Shown in pieces: positions 14,701 to 28,335 of a stretch of 64,000 nucleotides of DNA. Within the stretch, counting starts at the first letter, position 1; each line of letters begins with the position of its first letter. The DNA comes from Theocolax elegans. Its lineage: Eukaryota; Arthropoda; Insecta; Hymenoptera; Cerocephalidae. The stretch is from assembly GCA_026168455.1 (NCBI GenBank), contig CM047425.1, forward strand, positions 96,537,580-96,601,579, given 5' to 3'. The position numbers and the translations under genes were made by a program. The notes beneath the pieces are model-generated. The model saw only the letters and a list, made by a program, of their open reading frames with translations. It had not been told where the DNA came from and did no database searches.

Positions 14701-17357
14701 TACCTTCCCTCCCTCGGCTTTAGATAATCCGGAAAACTCTTATTTGTCAAGCTCACGTAAATTTAACGTAACGGTTACTTTTTCTCTAAAGGTCTTTCGC
14801 ATCAATGTAGAGATATTTTATCCGTTTGCGTATGTGTTCAATAAATATTGAGAACCGAAAAAATGTTAATTTTTTAAATGCTTATTAGACATAATTAATA
14901 ATTATACAATTTGTATATAATGTATGAGTTTTTTTTTAATTTTAAATTCAAAATATTAATATGCATATATAAATATTAATACTACTAAAATATATATTAT
15001 TAAAAAAAAAAAAAATAAAAAAAATAGTGTTGCAATAGTTAATCGCAAAATAGTCGATTCATCGATTAAAATTGAAGCTTTCCAACGCAACAGCTGGTTA
15101 ATTGGTGTCCCCGGGTATATACTCGAGACATCCACCCGGAAAAAGAATAAGACCTATGTATATGTATATACAATATGAAAAAAGGAGGTAGCGGGTGCAG
15201 GTGCTGTGTGAAACAGAGAGGTGTTCGGTCGAATTGACTCATCGCCAGCTAAAAAGTCGGCTCGGTGGAAAAACGAATTCTCATGGGCACTGTTATCTCG
15301 ATCTAGATTTTTCTCATCTCCCCGTGCATCTATAAGTAATGTAGCGCATCTGTCCTTTGAACTGGGGGCGCGTTTAGCTTTCGGCATCTGCAGGAGCTTC
15401 GAGCTTCCAGATTCGGCTGACCGATCGGTTGAACGCTAGATGGTCATTGTGTCATTGGTCAGTGAAATTTCGCGCGAAACCACTGGCGGATTAGGTGTGG
15501 TTCTCACGTTACCTAGATTGGGGTCATTTGTATTTCCGCTTTCTGAAATATGGCCTACTACATGGGCTATATCTTATAATTCAGAAGAATTATGTCTTCG
15601 TTACGTGCTATCGATACTATGAGATATTTCGAGGACTGTCAAATCGATGAATTTTAGTTATTTGTTGACCGAATCAGTACTAATTTATTAAAGTCATACA
15701 TTCTAGTTTTATATACTTATACGAATAATGTTTTTTCTAAGTACAAGCGATCTGGATTATACAATATGTTAAAATATTAATTTTTTTAATCAAATTAATT
15801 GCAATTGAATAAATCATATTTATTATAAATGTTTTTTATGAAGAACAATAAACTTTTGGTTTATTTATCTGATTGATAGATTTAATTGAAAAAATTATAA
15901 AAGTCGAATTTAAAATTTGGATAAAAGATAATATTTAGAATTATTTATGTTATTTTGCATATAGTCTATAGTCAATACCTTTTACATTTATAGTTTTACC
16001 GGACTTCTATGCAGATATTTTCAATACTTTCTTTAAGTTGCAATTGCAATTTTGTAATCGTAATATAATAAATGTATCTTGGTCGTTATAAAAAATTAAA
16101 AACATTATATATCAAAAACTTTATCTAAGAATAAATACTAAATATACATTTCTTTTACATAAATTTATTTAAAATACATTTTTGTTAAAAATGATATGTA
16201 ATATTACACTTTATACATAGTGTAAGTAACACTTCTAATCATCACTCTCGTAAAATCAACAGTATTAGCATCAATCCTTAACGATGTTTTGGTGGGTCGT
16301 ATTTTAAACGATTTTAAACGGAGTCTCCCCCAACGAAATCGGTATAAGTTGTACGGGTCAAATCGATATCCATCGAAAAAGGATTATAGAAATCACACAC
16401 GCATATATCCGTTTCTCCCGATTGTTTCCCTTCGAGATGAAAGTATAAGCTATTGGTATATATATATAAAAGTATAAACAGGGGAAGTTAGGAAGCCATC
16501 AATACTACTCTCTCCTGTATCGAGAAAAGGGAAGTGCACCATATCGGAGGAAGCCCCGCGTCACCTTTTACCTTCAAGGGATTCGGTAATCACGCGCGTG
16601 AGTCCCTCGCGTGTGGCCACCCCATAAGAGCGACTCCTTCCAAACACTATTTCTCGGGAGCGTGAGACCCAATGCGACCATTTTCAAGGGGGGAGTGGAA
16701 GCTGCACACTTTCTCCCTCTTCCTACGGAGACGCCCGGATTCTTCCTGTACGCGTTCCCAGGAGGTACTGAGTTCCGATCATGCGAATCTCGCGACTCGA
16801 AATTTCACGGGTCATTTTTTTTCGTTTGAACTGTACAGATACGCCTCTTTCTTGACCAAGTTGCATATTTTGTAACTCTGCGCGCGGGAAAATCGATGTT
16901 TTGGCTATAAGGATCGATGAACCTTGTCTTTTTCCAAACTTTTTTTTCTTCTTCCGTGACGGTTTTTTTTTAAACCAAACGACGAAAGGATAAATCTTTT
17001 GTCAATTTACCGGCACGCTTATAAGCAAGGGTTCGTCTATGTACATTGGTTGCATCGATATAGGGGTTTACTGTTTATTTTAATATTTGTTCTGGGATTA
17101 TGCATATAGTAAACGATCGTTTATCGTTTCAAAGAGATTTCCAGATACGCGTAATCGGATTAGGTTCTCCGATACTTTCATAAATACACTTATTTGTGTA
17201 ATTTGCATTATTTGTGTACAGTTGTGTGTTTATGTACTATTTACATCAAAAATACCCACTTAACGGCTTATTTCTTATTGCTAAATAGTCAAATTAATAC
17301 TCATTTTTAATTATTTGTAATCTAATTTCAATTATTGAACATTTGCAATACAAGATT

Positions 17358-18096
17358 TTAACGGGATGTCTAACCCAAGTTACAGGAATCTACACATTTC
17401 AACATAAGAATTATCTTGGAAATAATTAATAAAAATCTGAAAAAATTCATATCGGTCGTTTAAAACAAAAGCAAGGGCATGATGTTTTAAGTTTTTAAGA
17501 AAAAATCATTTTTTTAATACTAATTGAATAAACAATTTTCGGTCGGTAATTATGAATTTTCAACGCAAAAATCAGAAATAAATTACAAATTAAACAATCT
17601 GTATAAATTTGAATGTATACTGTTTAAAATATATCTAAGGGCATAACGTTCAGGATTTTTCCAAAAATTTAATTTTTTGTTTATAAAAAAATATGAAAAT
17701 TTACCATTTTCTGAGTCCAACATCCCCTTAAGGAGATGTAAACCCATTAAAACAAAATCAGTATTTATTTTTTCTCAAGCAAACAGTATACTTTATCGAA
17801 AAAAACGCTCTGTAACGGTGTTGTATTTACATTAAAGATAGTCTAAGAATTTTTTCAAATTTTTTTATGAATAAATCAACGAGATTTTTGAGCAGCCGTG
17901 CAGCTTTGTTTTTAGCTAAAATATTACCGACCAAAAAATGGTTATTTCGATATAATTCATTTTAAATTAATTATTTTGAAAAAATCGCTCTGTAACATTA
18001 CCTGTAAATTTTTTCAAATTCTTAATTCCATTAGTTTTTTAAATTTTTGGGATTTTAGATGTAGGTTCCTGTAATTTGGGTATCACATCGCCTTAA
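17358..18096. mobile_element. Composite inverted-repeat element bounded by TTAA, with a central TTAA palindrome
   Basis: Outer inverted repeats of about 36 bp pair 17360-17395 with 18058-18094 and share an ACCCAA(G/A)TTACAGGAA core. TTAA sits at 17358, 17728 and 18093, each next to a (G/C)GNGATGT sequence. The centre (about 17719-17739) is a palindrome around TTAA. The two halves are nearly equal, about 370 bp each. TTAA flanks are typical of piggyBac-like and Kolobok-like non-autonomous elements. No transposase is encoded. It could be two MITEs inserted side by side, or one element with a dimer-like structure. Confidence 0.5.
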
Positions 18097-20957
18097 ACAT
18101 AATCTTACGGATTCAAATTTAAGTACTAAAATACATTTAGTATGAAAATATGTTTCAATTGCGATATCATTATTTACTGTAACGACTACAAATAAAACAA
18201 ACTGGAAGAAGAACGAGTACTATCAATTATTTTTAAGGCATGCATATTTTAACCCTCGATCGTGATCATCGAATGGATCGAAAAGCGGGAAGGAAGCCAC
18301 GCGCAAAGAAAAGCAAAAGCCATAGACACAATATTCGGGCACGTGTACACGTATACGTATATATATCGGAATCTTCCTCGAGGTTTCTCTCCGCGCTTGG
18401 GAGCGCCACATCCGGTCCAATCAACTCGAAGTCATTATATGCAGATCGTGATTGTCCCCGCATGAAAATTCATGCCTGACCCGAACTCTTATGCATATAT
18501 ATATATCCGATCCAAGGAATCCAAGCAAGCTCAAAGAAATTGGAAGCTCAAGGAATTAAGTTATTCCTAATGAAATATCATGGTTAACGCGAGGTTTTGT
18601 TTGTAATCGTTGGCTGTACCAAGGTTTCGGTTTAGAATTTAAAGTCGTTTATCTCGTTGGTCGCATTCCTACATATGCGATATACGCGCTCGGGTATGCA
18701 ATCTGTTGGAATCCGATGAACAAGAGTCACATTTATGCTCGATTACTTGAATGATGTTTCTGTGTATTTTAGTCAAAGTATCTTTTGCAGGGATTCGCTC
18801 TTGCTTTTTCATAAATATCTAATCTCTTTACAATTCACTCTTAAAGTTACTTAGTATCACTTGCAAAGCTTATAATCATTACTTGTATCGTGCTGCATGT
18901 ACACAAGTAGGTATATAGGAGCTTCTTTCAAAATTTAATTATGATAATCAAGTTTTACTCTCATTTAGGTGAAAAAGTTTATAATGTTGTAATAGCATTT
19001 CTCATGAAATATAAATAATTTAAATAATTATTCTACGACAAATAAGTATTAAAATTAAATTTGGGAAGATACGATACTTCATATTACAGAGGAATTTAAA
19101 GATCGCTCTTAATTTTCTTGCGTAACGATATGATAATAGATCGATGGTGAGAGCCAATACTTTTTTATTATAAACTATAAAACATTAAAACACACTCAGC
19201 ATCTTCAGACATTGCCTTTACAAAAATAGTTATAAAACACGTCTGAGACCATAGTTAAAATATAAACACAATACACTAATATACCTTAAGCGGTGCTTCG
19301 CAAATGTCAGATTTATATCAATATAAACATTGCGTTACACGCTACATCTTTACAAATAAATTTTTTCGAATAGTCAAAAAAAGGTTTGTACATATAATGC
19401 AGTAAAGAGCATCTTTCTTGTTGTTGATACAATTAGTATTTTAATTGATGAGGATCATTTCACAAATAATTCTTTTCTTGGAAATTGAATCAGGATTAAT
19501 GGTTTCTCATTAAAAAACATGATTATTATTTTTATATAAAGACAAACTATTATCTCTATATGTTCAACATGTTACAACATCAGGGTGATCCCATTTTTTA
19601 AGTATCTTTTCCTAAATAAATAATTTGTTTCAAGTCCTTATTGATCAGAGTAATAGAATCTATATTCTATTTATATTTAAAACTATGAATAATTTGTGAA
19701 GAACTCTTTATCTCTCTAATTTTATTTTATAAGTCTACTATAATTATAGTTTAGTCGATAAAAACTTTAAGTTAAGTATTTTTAAGTAATATATTCTTAA
19801 TTAATTTAATATTATCAAAATGAAAATTTTTATAATTTTATTGTTCTATCATCACGGTTGTATACAATATTTTTCTTTTATTGTATCGATTGATTAATGA
19901 TCTATTTAATAATGTTGGTTTTTGGAATAATTCATGTTTATTGCACATCGAAATTATAAAAAATTAGTTTCAAGTGTCGTCAAAGATTTAAAAGGAAGTA
20001 CGGAAAGTATAACATAAAAACCGTCTTGATTTTCATCTGAAAAGAAGAAAATTTTCCTTTCGATGTAAGACGCGTGAATTCCACGTGGAATCATGATTCC
20101 CACGCGCTTTTTGGTCTTCGCGCTACGCGCACAAATGTCAACGCGAAGACGCTATCTCGGGGCTTCGGGTGAAGTAAACGAGAAAACAACTTCGAAGACT
20201 CACTGTATACCTATATATACTTTTTTGCTCAATTTTTCAGGTCTTATGGAATTTCGAAGGACTCCCGCGTGGGGCACGCGTATACGGTTTCAAGTAGCTG
20301 TTAAGGAATTTCAATCGGCTTGTCTCGTTTTACTTTACGCTCAAAGTGCTTTGAATTTTTTCGTACATACCTAGGACTAATCGCGGTGTCGCTGCATTTG
20401 AATCAATTGCTACGGTGTCACTTTTTCCGTTTTTTTATATTTTATTATTTATGTTAAAAATGCACAGGTAAATTCTATGTTATTAATATAAAAGATAAAT
20501 AAACATTAGGATTAAATGATTGGTAATGAAGAATTTTGAAATACAAATGAAAATAATAAATTTATTAATAAACGTTGTTGCAATTTTAAATACTAATATT
20601 TACAAAGTATATAGTTACAGTGCGCAAATTTGTTTATTTTCAAAGTTTCCAAAATGTTGATGCCGAGTATGGGCAATCGCGTAAAGAGTACTCGAACGTG
20701 GAGTAAAAGCATGGAGCCCATTGTATTTGGCTGGCTTCCGGTCGAAAATCGACCGCGAGCCTAAATAAACTGAAATCTCGTGTGCAAATTAAGTTGCCTG
20801 GTTCGCGCGTGTGGACCCTGAAATGAATAAGAGCGGGTTTGCTTCAACTTCACCACGACCTTATACTTCACCTCTTTTCTCTTGGTTATATTCTTGAAGC
20901 TCGTTCATTCTTTCATTCATGGATGTATACCCACACACTTATACGTACGTATATACC

Positions 20958-20988
<31 letters not shown>

Positions 20989-23900
20989 CAGTCATTCATG
21001 CGCAAAACAGCAGCGACACTCGCTCAAAGAGATGTCGACGTCGCTCGACGCCATATACGAAGTTTTGGGATTCGCTCATTTCGTCCCATTGTCGAGCAGT
21101 AGTTTTTTGTGCAAACAATCGTTAAGCAATTGATTGTTCATTGCAACTAAGGGAGAAGGATAGAAGGACGACGAGAGCAGAAAAAGAAGTAAAATAAAGT
21201 ATTTTTGAAGCAGTCCTTTGTACATACACCATACCCCACGTTTTGCGAAGCAAACTCTGTGCTCCACTATCCTACCATACTATACCGGACGTTCATTACT
21301 TCAGACTTATTATATAAATATTTTGTAAATTAGATATTTAAACATTTGAACCTTTGACTCGAATAATAAGTAAAGCAGCAAATTTCGGTAAACCTTTTTT
21401 CCTAGAAAAAATAAGTTCACGATTCGTCATTATACTTACTAACGAATAATGGAAGAATCCGAAAGAAGAGAAAAGAAATCGCCTTTATGAGAATTAAGTC
21501 GAGATGGTACGGCATAGACATCGGTACTTAGATACGTATAAAACGCAGCTCTTTCGGTGCATTGGCGAAATAAATACCGATGAAAACGTGTAAACAGAAC
21601 GATGAATGAGAAAAACATTTCTTTCTTTTGCCGAAAAACCGTGAAAACCGCGGTAACGTTAATTCTCACGCAGGGTACTTTAAATTTCCCGGGGCAGACC
21701 GTGAAACCAGGTTCGTTTCCTTTAAATCGTGTATGGTATAAGAACCGGGTAAGACAGAGAAAGAGAAAGAGAAAGAGGCAGAGGAAAAGAAAAGGGAAAG
21801 GGCAGGAATCGCGCAATCGAGTGGCGCTTCGTGGAAGCAGGGACTTTGAGAGATCGGCGCGTGGGAGTAGTAGGTTTAGGGATGGGAACCGCACCATCCC
21901 CGAGTCGCACTGAGAAGAATTTCTTCCGGGCTTATGTATAGCCCAGGTATAGAAAAACCCCGTACAAAGCGGATCCGCGCCTTAGACCTTCCACAATGAG
22001 AAATTAGTCCACCGTTATATGCGCGTGTCTCGGTGTCTTGATCTAGGACGATGTGGGATCTGAGGACTCTCTTAAATCCCGCGAAAATATCTATGCGAGT
22101 TGTTTCTACTTTTTTAAAATCACGACTAAATTAACATTCCTATTAGAATTATGGTAATATACTTGATTCATTCGTTGGAAATGCTGTTAAAGGGGTGTAT
22201 AAACGCTTCTTCGTCTTTTCTACCAAAATTTTAGTACGTATCTTTATAGTTTTAATGTTTTAAAATAAAGATAAGTTTATTCATCACAGATCGTTGAATA
22301 ACTAAACAAACAAGCAGGTGTAATTTTCGAACGTAAAACAAACTCGCAAGCTCGTCACGAGGTAGGAATTATGTTTGCGCCAAATCAATGTAGAAGTTCA
22401 GCTCGTTCACCACAGAGATTAGCTAGTTTCTACATGTAATTTGAAAAATAAGGCATTTTTGTAATACAGCGCGTCCGGTGAGAAGACGAAATTAGACTTA
22501 TCCGTGTACCTTGCATACATGTATATATATATACATATACACACATACCCGATAGGTGGGGGGTAATTTACGTTCATTCACGACGAAGGGGTGTATATAT
22601 GTACACGTGTGTGCTTGTGTGTACACCCAAACATGTATAGATATACACGTATGGTACAACTCGTGCACGCGCGTATGTGCTTCTCTTTTTCGCTTTCGCT
22701 TTCCTCGAAGGAGTCGTCGGTCCTACTCGCGCTATGTGGGAACTCGCACGTTTCGTGATCTGGCCTCTTCATTCATCGAAAAGACTATATACGCGACCAG
22801 GGACCGACTCTCAATGGACGCGCAGAGCGATTGTGATTTTTGAATGGCGCTTGAATTCCAATTGTACCAATGGAAGATCTCTCTCTCTCTCTCTTTTTCC
22901 AAGAGTTCTCGGAACTTGTCTGAAAATCTTCTTCTTCGACCGTTAAATAGCAATTATATAAGACCCTCGAGCGCGAAGTATTTATACTAAACTTTTTATC
23001 ATTCGCTCGGAATATAACGTAATAACCTAAACGCGGGATTTCCTTTACCGCAAATTGATATTCGTTAACCCTCCCTTCTCGCACTCTTGGTCTGTACGTC
23101 TTGACCAAGTCTCCATTATTTTTATGTGTTTCTTTTTAAATTTATATTTTCTTCGTTCGAAAATTACCGACAGTTAATAATTACATAAACAGACTGTTTC
23201 TACTGTGTTGTATTAATAATTATTTTCTCAGGATTTGGACATCAAAAGGAACGCGATCCTATTGCACTCAACCTCTTGAAACCGTTACGATTATTTCCAT
23301 AACCGCATCAAAATAAATTCAAATTATAAATATCACGTGAAATTATATGTATAGAATCAATTGGAAACAATGTAATCCCACGCGATAATGAAATACATGT
23401 TTACTACAGTTTTTTCTAAATTTTACATTTACATGTTAAAATCTATTAATAACTGAATGACACACGTTTCACATACAATAAATTGAATTTTTATTAAAAA
23501 TAATAGAGACTGTCAATTTAATGTCATCCATAGATCAACACAATTGATTCGTCACAAAAAAACAAAGTAAACTTGTCGCGTGGACTATAAAAATTTAGAA
23601 AAATCACCTTTTGATCTGACTTGAAACATTACTTACCATTGTATTTCCTATCGAACATTAAACGACTATTATGTCGATATAAATCTACATTTAGAAAAAA
23701 AAGTATCTTTTTAAAGAAAAGTTAAAAAAAAGGAATCCGTGAGGTCGTACGGTCATAAAAATTTTTCATTCGCGCCACTGAAACAGATTCCTGAGTGAGA
23801 TCTCTAACACCTATTGGGTTATCCGTCCGGGGGGTTTCTACCCTCCAAATGAGAAAAAAAATCTTAACCAACTTTTCAGTTTTTTGTGAAACCGTCATAA

Positions 23901-26210
23901 ATAATCGCTCGAAGGGTGTTAATTCGTGTCGAAGGACGAAACGAGGTGCAATAGGGATTTTTTCCTCTTCCTCGACTACGTACGTATACCGCATTAGATT
24001 TTTTACAAAAAATGTCGTAAACGTTAAAGATTACTTTATGCAGCAGTTTTTTGGTGTACTTTACAATAAATACTTACATGGGCAAAGTAAATAAACCATC
24101 CATATTAAAATGGTACTCTTTTTTAAAAAATCATTCATTTTTTGACCAAAATAATAGTAAAATTTATTAACCATAATTGAAAATTATTAAAATATTTTAA
24201 ATAATTATTTTACTCGAAAGAATATTAAATTAGTTTGAAACTATAAATAACTAAAGCTATAAATTGTTTCATAGGTATAAGCTTTTTGGAAAAGTAGCGT
24301 GAAATTGATTATAATCGTGAAACGTACGGGGAAAATGCGGCAAATGTTACTGTAACGTATGTGCGCAGGTTACTTTATGGACCTTTCTCTGAGAAACCAA
24401 TACTGTCTCCATAAATTTGAAGTTGTGAATCTGCTAATTTTTACTGCGACGTCACGGTAATTTTTAGCGTACACTTTATTTAGCCCCGTCAAGGTTATAT
24501 AACGTAAATTTGTCGAATTTCATATAATTGATTTTTATCATGTACAATTTATATAATTTTGACAACCATTAGGTTATTTAAATACTTTCGAATATGTTGC
24601 TAACATAAGTAATTATAGAAAATATGAAAACTTTTTAATTAATTAATACTGTTTAAAATTTATTTTTATAAGAAATATTGTACATTTTTTAAAATGTTAA
24701 GTATTTATATTATTATTCAACAGGTGCACATTCTATCGTTAGAGAGACAATAAAGGGGTGCATAGTTGATTAATTATAAAACGTAATTGCACGAAACGCT
24801 ATATTACAGGAGGGTATACATAACATAAAACAATCAAATAGAAGTTTAGAGGGTATAAATGTAAAATTACCTTCGCAATTGAAAATTTATCAACAGATTT
24901 AAATAAACAAATAGTTTGTTTATAAGATGACTTAAAGTATATAGAATAAAATTTTATAAATTTGAGCGTTTCGTGCAGTTTTTCAATTCTTTGACATGTC
25001 ATGTACCAAGAATAAACTCAGGTAAGTATCTCCACTCCATCGAGAATTGTAAGAAGGAAGAAAACTTAATAAGACCCCGAAAAATGAAAGTAAGATACCG
25101 ACAAGAGCTCGCGTTCGATTTCAGCTTCGTTCATTCTTCGTGTTTCTTGGAACTAAGCTAAGATCAGGAGGTATACATCGCGAGAGCCGCGCACACATCG
25201 ACTCTCGTAAAATCGTCCGCAGAAAAAAAAGGGGCACGCGAGAAAGAGGAGCCTCCCCCTTTGCGACTACTTCCGGTAGCGCGAACCGGAAAAACGGCGG
25301 GAAGCGGCGGTTCTCGCAGAAGGCCCGGTCTGCATTAAATGCCCGCTTCAAGACGACGAAAACAGGAAACACCCGCGCTCTTGAATTTCAAAGTGTGCGC
25401 TCGTACTGCCGGCACAAAGTGGATCCTTGAAAAATAAAGAGATTCACCGTATTACTGCTATCTTTTTCTTCTTGCTATTACTTTGTTTCTTACTTTTCGA
25501 ATGACATGTGTTTTTTTGTTTTCGGAACCACGCCGTTGTTTTTGCTTCTATCCATATTCGTTTGTTTTGACACGGTAATTTTTTTACAACAATTGTGATG
25601 TGGATTTCACAGAGTAAAATAATTTATATCATCAAAACAACGATATATATAAAATTAGCAGTAATATAACGTAGTCGAAAAACGGGATTTATGAACTCGA
25701 TAAAAGGGTCTTCGTACGTATATATATAAAACGACGTATACACATGTTTGTACGTATAGTGCGAGATAAAGTCAACGATACGTCGATAAAATCTATCGAC
25801 ACTATTTTATCGCCCGCGTTAAAACAATCTCGGTAACTACCTTAAAATGGGTAAAGTAATTTATAACTTTTAAAAGTCCGTTCTTGAAGTCGTAAGATTA
25901 TAAGCAACATACGTATAGGCATTGTTGAAAAAAATTTAAAGAGCCCATATGACGAACAGTTGTTACATCCACAAAAGGCATTTAAAAAAAGCGGAAACAA
26001 ACATATAAAAGATATGCACAAAATAATAAGAAGAAAAAGACAATCGGTTGGGTGTACATACATATACACACACATATATATATATATAATATCAAAAGAC
26101 CTCGGCAAAGAGTTAGCGAAAGTTTCACAAAGACGACGCGCTAACTTGGAAGGTCGAGGTTCTTCTTCGTAACGATAAACGATAATTCGCGCACGCACGC
26201 GTTTATATCC

Positions 26211-26249
<39 letters not shown>

Positions 26250-28000
26250 TCTCTCGCGATATTGTGTGCTACATATATGAAGGGTGAGCCTTATTTATTA
26301 CGGAACTCTGGCCTATTGCGCGCGCGCGCTGGGCAATTGTGTGTCCCTTGGACACGGTACGCTAGCGTCCTCCATCAGCGATCCTCCAGAGAAAAATAGG
26401 CTTATACGTATATGTGTCTGCGTGTGTACACTTCTGTGATGAAAGAGACCGAGCATGACTATGTCATTTTTCCATATTTTTCGCGGATACTCGTATGCTC
26501 CTCGCACGTTTTATAACCGATTATACTGTGCATACCTGGATTTACACCGCGCCAACTGATTCCGTTTAGGACCAGGGTGCAATTCATCGTTAACGTCATT
26601 AACCTTCTTTTACAGGTCTGTTGACTTGGATTAATAGATTTTTTTTCGTTGCAACGATCCTTCGTAACTGGAAAATTTAATATTTTTTACTTTAACAAGC
26701 TGTGAAAAAAAAAGTTGTGTATCATTTTATTTTTTTTTGTATTTTTCGTTGACATTTTGGACTTGCTAATGATAAATTGTTGTTTTACTACTCAAAGTTT
26801 ATGTAAACAACCTACGATGTGTATATTTTTACATTTCGTATTTCTATAATTTATAGAATTTTTATCAAGTTAACTATTATCCCCAATTCGCGGATCGTTG
26901 TATATTTTTGTGTGCTGTTTATTATTTAATTTTAAGTAGTATCAGATGAAAATAATCTGACGTACCTTTATAAAATTTTATTCAATTTTCAACAACAAGC
27001 ATATTTTCTTCATCTATTTATTTATTACATAACATACAGTGCTTATAAACGAAACTGAAAAAAAAATTACTTATTCTGTTAATATTTGTGTAGACGTATG
27101 ATTAATGATCGCGTAAGTCTCTTACGCAGGTGGGCGACACTTACGACCTTTCCTTAAGAATAAGAAAAAAAAATGTCGTTTCCTACGTCCTGTATTAAGA
27201 ATCGTGCACCCGGTACAGGGTAAACATGAAATTAGTCGTATCGTATCGCATGTACGTATAAACGTATACATAGACACGTATACCAAAGACGGAAAAAGGG
27301 TGACCGCAAGGTGTTACACCGTCCCCCTGTCGGTCAAGGAAGTCATTAACGATCAGAAAGACACCACTATACTTGCTCTTCCGCGATGTTTCAACAACAA
27401 AACGTTGACATCCTATAAAGTCTTCCTGGGTCAAAGAAAGGCTCCTTAATCTTCATTCGTTCATCGGACGTTGATTTCCGTATGTTAGTGTCGGTTAGTT
27501 TTGTCCGCACGACGTTTCAAAGGCGCACAAATTGCTTTTTATGAAAAGAAAATCACTGATTGAGCTCATTGTATACGGATTTCCTCTTGATAATTGTTAA
27601 CGCTCATGATTTTTTAACGCATTCTTTAAGTAACGTATACTCGTATTCCCATTTTAAAAATTTTTTCACTTTTCTATGATATTTTCGATATATACTGTGT
27701 ATATATACATATAATATAAATATACTTGTAAAGTGTAAGTTATTGCACTGGATCGTGTAAAGCTTTTTACAATGACATGCGAATTCGCGACCTTCGTCGA
27801 TTTATGCCTCGCTGGCTAACATATAGCACTACACATAAACTTGCATGTATATATTGATGTGTGTGTATATAAACCGAATATGGGTTTTAATAGTGAAAAT
27901 GAAGTAATGTATAAAATTTCTTATTCAAGTGGATAGGCTTTACATTTTTTATTTGATTTTAGTAATTTGATTTTATTACTCGATTCTTTTTTAATATAGG
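18097..28000. other. Gene-poor region
   Basis: No exon can be supported. The region contains TA runs at about 20963-20988 and 26213-26248, a CT run near 22878-22893, a GA-rich purine tract at about 21755-21800, and CpG-rich patches near 22680-22860 and 25180-25330. The apparent open frames in these patches are basic, low-complexity and appear in several frames at once, as expected for non-coding GC-rich DNA. Confidence 0.5.
26213..26248. repeat. (TA)n microsatellite
   Basis: This is an uninterrupted TA run of about 36 bp followed by CTCTCTCG. Confidence 0.9.
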
Positions 28001-28087
28001 ATTGTAGAATTTTATCGATCTTTCCGAGTCAAATTATTTAATGTGAAGTTAAGAAGAAGAAAGTTAACACATTTTTTCTCTTAGTTA

Positions 28088-28117
28088 CGTTTCGGTGGTT
28101 AACACCACCCTCTTCAG
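28088..28117 (-). ncRNA. Hammerhead-core-like hairpin motif (left arm copy)
   Basis: Read on the - strand the motif is CTGAAGAG, then a GGTGGT/ACCACC stem of 6 bp with a 4-nt loop, then GAAACG. In hammerhead ribozymes the core is CUGANGA, stem II, GAAA. Here one extra unpaired G lies between CTGAAGA and the stem. Stems I and III and the cleavage triplet were not identified, so activity is unproven. Confidence 0.3.
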
Positions 28118-28305
28118 ACTTCTAATATCAATATCGCAGTCAGTATGCAATAGAAAATCGTCGGAAGTCGATTTAAATTTTCATTTCTTTTTCCTCATTG
28201 TAAACAGTAATTTGACGTTTCCTTGTTTACAATGAAGAAAAAGAAATGAAAATTTAAATCGACGAATTTCTATTGCATACTGACTGCGATATTGATATTA
28301 GAAGT

Positions 28306-28335
28306 CTGAAGAGGGTGGCGTTAACCACCGAAACG
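28306..28335 (+). ncRNA. Hammerhead-core-like hairpin motif (right arm copy)
   Basis: The motif is CTGAAGAG, then GGTGG (28314-28318) pairing with CCACC (28325-28329), then GAAACG. It is the mirrored partner of the copy at 28088-28117, with one loop base changed from T to C, which shortens the stem by one pair. It has the same extra unpaired G and the same uncertainty about flanking stems. Confidence 0.3.

Larger units (their letters stand above)
6993..17357. other. Gene-poor region
   Basis: No exon can be supported here. The region contains a CT-rich tract near 8313-8346, mixed CA/CG/TG tracts near 9795-9842 and 10886-10920, and a long CT run at 11719-11758. A direct imperfect repeat of a CCCTTTAAA-containing unit lies at about 13780-13850. 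A/T homopolymer runs occur near 15002-15024. Open frames in the simple-repeat parts encode only low-complexity peptides. Confidence 0.5.

Noticed and set aside
25140..25430. Arg/Lys-rich frame of 96 codons
   Set aside because: It lies in a CpG-rich purine-biased patch and shows low-complexity basic sequence without a known family.
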